The notes under the pieces were generated by a model that worked only from the letters and a program-made list of their open reading frames with translations, ran no database searches and was not told the DNA's origin. Shown one piece after another: positions 59,901-64,000 of a stretch of DNA of 64,000 nucleotides. How positions within the stretch are numbered: position 1 is the stretch's first letter; every line of letters starts with the position of its first letter. Origin of the DNA: Lachnospiraceae bacterium (GTDB taxonomy: Bacteria; Bacillota; Clostridia; Lachnospirales; Lachnospiraceae); NCBI GenBank assembly GCA_949383255.1, contig CASJPF010000020.1:1-64000 (forward strand), read 5' to 3'. The position numbers were made by a program, and so were the translations under genes.

Positions 59901-60577
59901 TTTCGGGAATTAAAGATGAAATTAAAAAGTTAGGTGATGTCAATGTCAATGCAATTGAGGATTATAAAGTTCTTATGGAGCGGTATACTTTTTTGAAAGA
60001 TCAACATGATGATTTAATTGAGGCGGAGAAGACATTGCAAGGGATTATTCAGGAGCTTGACTCTGCAATGCGCAGACAGTTTGCTGAGAAATTTGAAGAG
60101 ATCAAACGAGAATTCGACAAAGTGTTCAAGGAACTTTTTGGAGGTGGAAAGGGAACATTGGAGTTGATTGAGGAAGAGGATATTTTGGAGGCAGGGATTC
60201 GCATTATTGCGCAGCCACCAGGAAAGAAGCTGCAAAATATGATGCAGCTTTCGGGAGGCGAGAAATCTTTTACCGCAATTGCATTGCTTTTCGCGATACA
60301 GAATTTAAAACCATCACCATTTTGCTTGTTGGATGAGATTGAAGCGGCACTTGATGAGGGGAATGTGAACAGGTTTGCAAAGTATCTGAATAAACTTACA
60401 AAGAGTACACAATTTATTGTTATCACACATAGACGTGGTACAATGGAGCAGGCTGACAGGCTCTATGGAATTACCATGCAGGAAAAAGGGGTGTCAACTC
60501 TTGTGAGCGTCAATCTTGTTGACAGCGAGGTTGATACTTGGAGTCAGGACGAAAAAGAGAGAAAGAATGGGGGCTAA
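56981..60577 (+). CDS. smc: Chromosome segregation protein SMC
   Basis: A full-length 1198-aa SMC: Walker A GPNGSGKSN (residues 32-40), QRIKQLRGESMQDVIFSG, long coiled coils, a hinge around residues 520-660 (VVADIIKVDKEYENAIETAL), the signature LSGGEKSFTAIALLF and Walker B FCLLDEIEAALDEGN near residue 1115. It loads with ScpA/ScpB near the origin and organises the chromosome. Stops inside the run-up to ftsY. Confidence 0.97.
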   Translation: MYLKSIEVQGFKSFANKIVFQFHQGITGIVGPNGSGKSNVADAVRWVLGEQRIKQLRGESMQDVIFSGTELRKPLGYAYVGITFDNTDHKLAIDYQEVTVARRLYRSGESEYSINGTPCRLKDVNELFYDTGIGKEGYSIIGQGQIEKILSGKPEEKRELFDEAAGIVKFKKRKLAAQKKLEDEKNNLVRVSDILSELEKQVEPLQKQSDKAKIYLRKKEELKELDVNVFLVENKKLTEQLNEVEKKRIIAQEDYDYTVQQYDQIKVEYDAVQTQIEELEQQIECNRNALTQASVTRGKLEGEINVLKEQIKGLQGNEQHFQERITAIQEQIEGKGKEHAKILVNKTALDEKVDKLAKERDQVKSVLLKVQIQIEKLDHQIEEGKNKIITILNDRATIKSKMSSFDTMMEQMRIRKAELNSKILRARSDEAERDAEIKQLREEFQRINDQIVEVSADLRKLEEHNTAFRERLSSKDKEISENQVVYQRCKSQLDTISNLTERYEGYGNSIQKVMEQKEQNKGIVGVVADIIKVDKEYENAIETALGGSIQNIVTEDEETAKKMIEFLKKNRFGRATFLPLTSITKPHDFKMSDALKENGVIGLADSLVRTDAKYQNVAKTMLGRILVINHIDNAVKIAKKYHYSIRIVTLEGELLVPGGAISGGAFKNNSNLLGRRRELGELEQKLNAAKEKLDIAMSDIENIKAERNHVRKTIEEKKTTLQELFLKQNTARMNVVSAEERKNEAEQGFGTLREEQQDIERKTAEIYIDKEKTQNDLKVSEEEEKKLEEEIAIYQKELETCRIKESEHTKRISEWDVAYEKVLQKREFEQTNLNRVEGEQMHNKEELVEVQTNLDCCLADIQNRQQNMEEIRKTILASHTTQSDVEISLKEKQKTKEKLSQKQKSFFQTREEISEKKNALDKEVYRLRSQQEKIEESIENQMNYMWNEYEITLNNAVSMRNETWNNISDMKKQISGIKDEIKKLGDVNVNAIEDYKVLMERYTFLKDQHDDLIEAEKTLQGIIQELDSAMRRQFAEKFEEIKREFDKVFKELFGGGKGTLELIEEEDILEAGIRIIAQPPGKKLQNMMQLSGGEKSFTAIALLFAIQNLKPSPFCLLDEIEAALDEGNVNRFAKYLNKLTKSTQFIVITHRRGTMEQADRLYGITMQEKGVSTLVSVNLVDSEVDTWSQDEKERKNGG

Positions 60578-60582
60578 GAAAT

Positions 60583-61749
60583 ATGGCAGAGGAGAAAAAA
60601 GGATTTTTCAGCCGTCTAAAAGCAGGGTTAAGTAAGACAAGGGACAATATTGTTGCAGGCATTGACGCCGTTTTCTATGGGGCGTCGGAGATTGATGACG
60701 ATTTTTATGAGGAGTTAGAGGAAATTCTAATTATGGGTGATATCGGCGTCAATGCGACAAATGATATTATTGAGCGCATGAAAGAAGAAGTGAAAAAGAA
60801 ACATTTGCGTCATCCTTCGGAGTGTAAGGAATTGCTTGTCGAGAGCATAAAGGAACAGATGCGTGTAGGAGAGACCGCATATGATTTTGAAAATGAACAA
60901 TCTATTATTTTTATAATTGGTGTCAATGGTGTTGGCAAGACAACATCGGTTGGCAAACTTGCAGGAATTTTGAAGAGACAGGGCAAAAAAGTTTTGATTG
61001 CTGCGGCGGATACCTTTAGAGCCGCCGCGGGAGATCAACTTGCGGAGTGGGCACATCGCGCAGGGGTTGATATGATTGGCGGTGCAGATGGTGCAGATCC
61101 AGCTTCTGTAATTTATGATGCTGTAAGCGCTGCAAAAGCGAGAAAAGTTGATGTATTAATCTGTGATACCGCGGGACGTCTTCACAATAAAAAGAACTTG
61201 ATGGAAGAGCTAAAGAAAATGAATCGTATTATCGATAGAGAATTTCCTGATGCACATAGGGAAAACCTGATTGTTTTGGATGGGACAACCGGGCAGAATG
61301 CACTTGCGCAGGCAAAGGAGTTTGGAGAAGTAGCAGAGCTTACAGGGGTGATTCTAACTAAAATGGATGGAACTGCAAAAGGTGGTATTGCAGTAGCAAT
61401 CCAATCAGAGCTAAATGTTCCGGTAAAATATATTGGTGTTGGTGAGACAATTGAGGATTTGCAGAAGTTTAACGCAGATGAATTTGTAAACGCGCTGTTT
61501 GATGTTGAGACAAAGGAGGCAGAAACAAATGAAAGTGCAGAGGATTGTGTGTTAGAGTCAAATACCTCTGTGGAAAACAAAGTACAAAATGACAGTGGTG
61601 TTATAAATGAGGGCAGTTTGGAGACAGAGGATTCTGCGGAACAAGTTTTGAGTGAAAATGTTGTAAGTCAAGAGGGTTCTAATACGGAGAAGTCTGAAGA
61701 GGATAATGAAGAGAAACCTAAGAAGAAAAAATGGTTTTTTTGGAAATAG
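60583..61749 (+). CDS. ftsY: Signal recognition particle receptor FtsY
   Basis: A 388-aa SRP GTPase with GVNGVGKTTSVGKLAGILKR (G1, about residues 110-129), DTFRAAAGDQL, VLICDTAGRLHNKK (G3), ILTKMDGTAKGG (G4) and IGVGETIEDLQKF (end). Binds the SRP at the membrane. Unlike most FtsY proteins, which carry an acidic region before the NG domain, this one has a short N-terminus (AEEKKGFFSRLKAGLSK) and about 85 residues after the NG domain: acidic and Ser/Glu-rich, ending PKKKKWFFWK, a possible membrane anchor. Confidence 0.95.
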   Translation: MAEEKKGFFSRLKAGLSKTRDNIVAGIDAVFYGASEIDDDFYEELEEILIMGDIGVNATNDIIERMKEEVKKKHLRHPSECKELLVESIKEQMRVGETAYDFENEQSIIFIIGVNGVGKTTSVGKLAGILKRQGKKVLIAAADTFRAAAGDQLAEWAHRAGVDMIGGADGADPASVIYDAVSAAKARKVDVLICDTAGRLHNKKNLMEELKKMNRIIDREFPDAHRENLIVLDGTTGQNALAQAKEFGEVAELTGVILTKMDGTAKGGIAVAIQSELNVPVKYIGVGETIEDLQKFNADEFVNALFDVETKEAETNESAEDCVLESNTSVENKVQNDSGVINEGSLETEDSAEQVLSENVVSQEGSNTEKSEEDNEEKPKKKKWFFWK

Positions 61750-61827
61750 GGAACTATAAAGAAATCCTGTGATAATATTGCACGGTTATATGGAACAGAG
61801 TAAAAAGATACCAAGAGGAGGTAAATT

Positions 61828-63048
61828 ATGTCAGATATGCTTACACTAGAAAAGTTTGAGGAGGCATCGGAAATTGTAAAAAAGGTTACTTCGGAGACAA
61901 AGCTAATTTATAGCGAGTATCTAAGTATACAGACAGGAAATAAAGTTTATTTAAAACCGGAAAATATGCAGCTTACCGGAGCATATAAACTGAGGGGCGC
62001 ATATTATAAGATAAGCACACTTTCGCCAGAAGAGCGCGAGAAGGGTTTAATTACAGCTTCGGCAGGCAATCATGCACAGGGAGTTGCCTATGCAGCAAAG
62101 AAATATGGTGTGAAATCAGTGATTGTAATGCCCACTTCCACACCACTCATGAAAGTAAATCGCACAAAAGGATATGGCGCGGAGGTCATTCTGGAAGGAG
62201 ATGTCTATGACGAAGCCTGTGAGTATGCTTATCGGCTTGCAGAGGAAAAAGGATATACCTTTATTCATCCATTTGATGATTTGGCAGTCGCAACTGGTCA
62301 AGGAACAATTGCAATGGAAATTTTTAAGGAATTACCACTTGTGGACATTATCTTGGTTCCAATTGGAGGCGGTGGACTTGCGACGGGGGTGTCAACCCTT
62401 GCAAAGCTGTTAAATCCTAAAATTAAGGTGATTGGTGTGGAGCCAGCAGGCGCAAATTGTATGCAGGAATCATTGAAGGCTGGCGAGGTCGTGACACTCC
62501 CAGGAGTCAATACAATAGCGGATGGCACCGCGGTTAAGACGCCAGGAAAGAATATTTTTCCGTATATTAGGGATAATATAGATGAGATTGTCACAGTGCC
62601 AGATGAGGACCTTGTCGTTTCTTTCCTTGATATTGTGGAAAACCACAAGATGATTGTTGAAAATTCTGGGCTTCTTACTGTGGCGGCACTGCGTCACCTA
62701 GATGTAAAAAATAAGCGGATTGTCTCTATATTAAGCGGAGGAAATATGGATATTATAACCATGTCCTCTGTAGTGCAGCAGGGATTAATTTTTAGAGACC
62801 GGATTTTTACGGTATCTGTTCTGTTACCTGATAAGCCAGGAGAACTGACAAAAGTGTCAGAAGTGATTGCATCACTTCATGGAAATGTTATTAAATTAGA
62901 GCATAATCAATTTGTTTCCATCAATAGAAATGCGGCAGTAGAGCTTCGGATTACACTTGAGACGTTTGGCACAGAACATAAGAATCAGATTATAAAAGCA
63001 TTGGAAGAGAAAGGCTATCAACCAAAGCAGGTAAGAACGAATATTTAG
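61828..63048 (+). CDS. ilvA: Threonine ammonia-lyase
   Basis: A 406-aa PLP enzyme: TGAYKLRGAYYKISTL holds the PLP Lys (about residue 59), SAGNHAQGVAYAAKKYGVKS binds the cofactor phosphate side, and GGGGLATGVSTLAK follows. The last 80 residues (FTVSVLLPDKPGELTKVSEV and on) form an ACT-like domain, as in TdcB-like biosynthetic/catabolic enzymes of Clostridia. It turns threonine into 2-oxobutanoate and ammonia. GAGGAGGTAAATT precedes the ATG. Confidence 0.92.
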   Translation: MSDMLTLEKFEEASEIVKKVTSETKLIYSEYLSIQTGNKVYLKPENMQLTGAYKLRGAYYKISTLSPEEREKGLITASAGNHAQGVAYAAKKYGVKSVIVMPTSTPLMKVNRTKGYGAEVILEGDVYDEACEYAYRLAEEKGYTFIHPFDDLAVATGQGTIAMEIFKELPLVDIILVPIGGGGLATGVSTLAKLLNPKIKVIGVEPAGANCMQESLKAGEVVTLPGVNTIADGTAVKTPGKNIFPYIRDNIDEIVTVPDEDLVVSFLDIVENHKMIVENSGLLTVAALRHLDVKNKRIVSILSGGNMDIITMSSVVQQGLIFRDRIFTVSVLLPDKPGELTKVSEVIASLHGNVIKLEHNQFVSINRNAAVELRITLETFGTEHKNQIIKALEEKGYQPKQVRTNI

Positions 63049-63049
63049 T

Positions 63050-63964
63050 GTGGCAAATCTTTTGCAATCATTTAGAGGTGTTATGGAAGCAGTAGTAAAA
63101 CAGACCAAAAATGCAGCAAAGAAAATAAAAAGTTATGGGATACTGACTGTGGCGACAGTGATTTATGCCGCTGCAATCAGTTTGTTTTTAGACCCAAATA
63201 ATATTGCGCCCGGCGGGGTGACAGGTATTTCTATCTTAGTAAACCGTTTTTTGAAAATTCCAACGGGAACATTAAATATGCTTTTTAATGTTCCAATTGT
63301 ATTGTTGGGGTTGTGGAAATTTGGGTGGCGTTTTATCTGTTCTACAATGTATGCACTGATATTGATTACAATTTTTATCAACTCTTTTGCTGCCTATGGT
63401 GCTATGACAGAGGATTTGTTAATTGCGGCTGTGATTGGTGGTGCAATGATTGGTGTTGCACTTGCACTTGTCTTTAAAGCGGGCGCGACAACAGGCGGTG
63501 TTGATATTATTATAAAAGTAGTTCGGACAAAGCGCAAACATATTAAAACGAGTATTTTGTTTTTGATTTTTGATAGTATGGTAATCCTTGCATCATGGAT
63601 TGTTTTTCAGGATTTGACAGTGGCTTTTTATGCTGGTATTGCTGTAATTACAGATTCTATTGTGATGGATAAAATATTGTATGGTTCAGATGAGGCAAAA
63701 CTTACCTATATTGTCAGCAGCAAACCAGAGCAAGTGAAACAGCGTATTTGTAAGGAGTTAGATATTACAGCGACAGTTATTACAGCAAAAGGCGCTTATA
63801 CAAATGCGCCGAAAGAATTGTTGATGATTGTTACCAGAAAACAGGTATATCCCCGCCTTGAGGAAATTGTAAAAGATGAGGATTCCTCTGCGTTTATGAT
63901 TGTGTCTTCCGCAAGTGAGATTTTTGGGGAAGGGTATAAGGATATAACAAGAGATAAAATATAA
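63050..63964 (+). CDS. yitT: YitT family membrane protein
   Basis: A 304-aa protein with five predicted helices in the first 200 residues (GILTVATVIYAAAISLFLDP, then PGGVTGISILVNRFLKIPTG with the conserved GGxTGI, TTGGVDIIIKVVRT near residue 140, and VAFYAGIAVITDSIVMDKIL) and a soluble DUF2179 domain at the end (KDEDSSAFMIVSSASEIFGE). Function unknown. The GTG start follows the ilvA stop directly; ATG 63083 is an alternative start. Confidence 0.85.
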   Translation: MANLLQSFRGVMEAVVKQTKNAAKKIKSYGILTVATVIYAAAISLFLDPNNIAPGGVTGISILVNRFLKIPTGTLNMLFNVPIVLLGLWKFGWRFICSTMYALILITIFINSFAAYGAMTEDLLIAAVIGGAMIGVALALVFKAGATTGGVDIIIKVVRTKRKHIKTSILFLIFDSMVILASWIVFQDLTVAFYAGIAVITDSIVMDKILYGSDEAKLTYIVSSKPEQVKQRICKELDITATVITAKGAYTNAPKELLMIVTRKQVYPRLEEIVKDEDSSAFMIVSSASEIFGEGYKDITRDKI

Positions 63965-64000
63965 GTGCCCGGCAATCCTTTTTGGATTGGCTGGGCGCTT
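63965..64000 (+). terminator. Terminator after yitT, cut by window end
   Basis: GCCC..CAATCC pairs with GGATTG..GGGC (63967-63996), followed by GCTT at the window edge. Confidence 0.75.

Noticed and set aside
1-64000. CRISPR arrays, rRNA or tRNA genes
   Set aside because: No spaced direct repeats, no rRNA-like blocks and no cloverleaf with CCA-type end were seen.

Overview
The window looks like a chromosome of a gut Clostridia (Lachnospiraceae-type Firmicute) carrying most of a large contractile-tailed (myovirus-type) prophage. The host part has the usual Firmicute gene groups rpmE-yqhQ-prmC-prfA and yceD-rpmF-plsX-acpP-rnc-smc-ftsY. The taxon is inferred from gene order and sequence style only.

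Positions 1 to about 44,410 are prophage; its left end lies outside the window and its right end falls in the roughly 70 bp before the rpmE promoter. From left to right: the tail end of a broken HUH replication initiator; an early/DNA-metabolism block (B12-type radical SAM protein, adenine-type methyltransferase, DEDDh exonuclease, ASCH protein, RecU resolvase, DUF4406 protein, frameshifted C5 methyltransferase, small zinc-ribbon proteins); a promoter with three copies of a palindromic operator; a structured non-coding stretch; a ParA/ParB partition pair; an ArpU-like late regulator; a lambda-style head module (Nu1-like and GpA-like terminase, portal, ClpP-type protease with nested scaffold, decoration protein, E-type capsid); a PBSX/P2-style contractile tail module with a programmed -1 frameshift; a complete diversity-generating retroelement (DGR: variable lectin-fold protein, Avd, template repeat, reverse transcriptase); two lysins and holin-like proteins; a block of accessory genes under the same palindromic operator; and an IS30-family transposase as the last phage gene.

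Two signals run across the prophage and are not explained by single genes. One is a 17-bp near-palindrome (GTGACCGATTCGGACAC) in seven same-orientation copies spread over about 39 kb, in coding and non-coding DNA, a candidate centromere for the phage ParB or a stoperator-like site. The other is a set of seven ATACTT-N4-AAGTAT operators at three promoters, two of which are inverted near-duplicates 34 kb apart; a ribbon-helix-helix gene sits beside one of them. Homopolymeric G tracts (G11 in an exported protein, G7 at the methyltransferase frameshift) suggest phase variation.

From about 44,420 the host chromosome resumes: ribosomal protein L31, YqhQ, PrmC and RF1; then a five-gene cluster matching the Salmonella STM4015-STM4011 families (LRR protein, ATP-grasp, alkaline-phosphatase-fold hydrolase, two radical SAM proteins, the last fused to a HAD domain); then YceD, L32, PlsX, ACP, RNase III, SMC, FtsY, threonine ammonia-lyase and a YitT-family membrane protein. 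No tRNA, rRNA or CRISPR array was seen.
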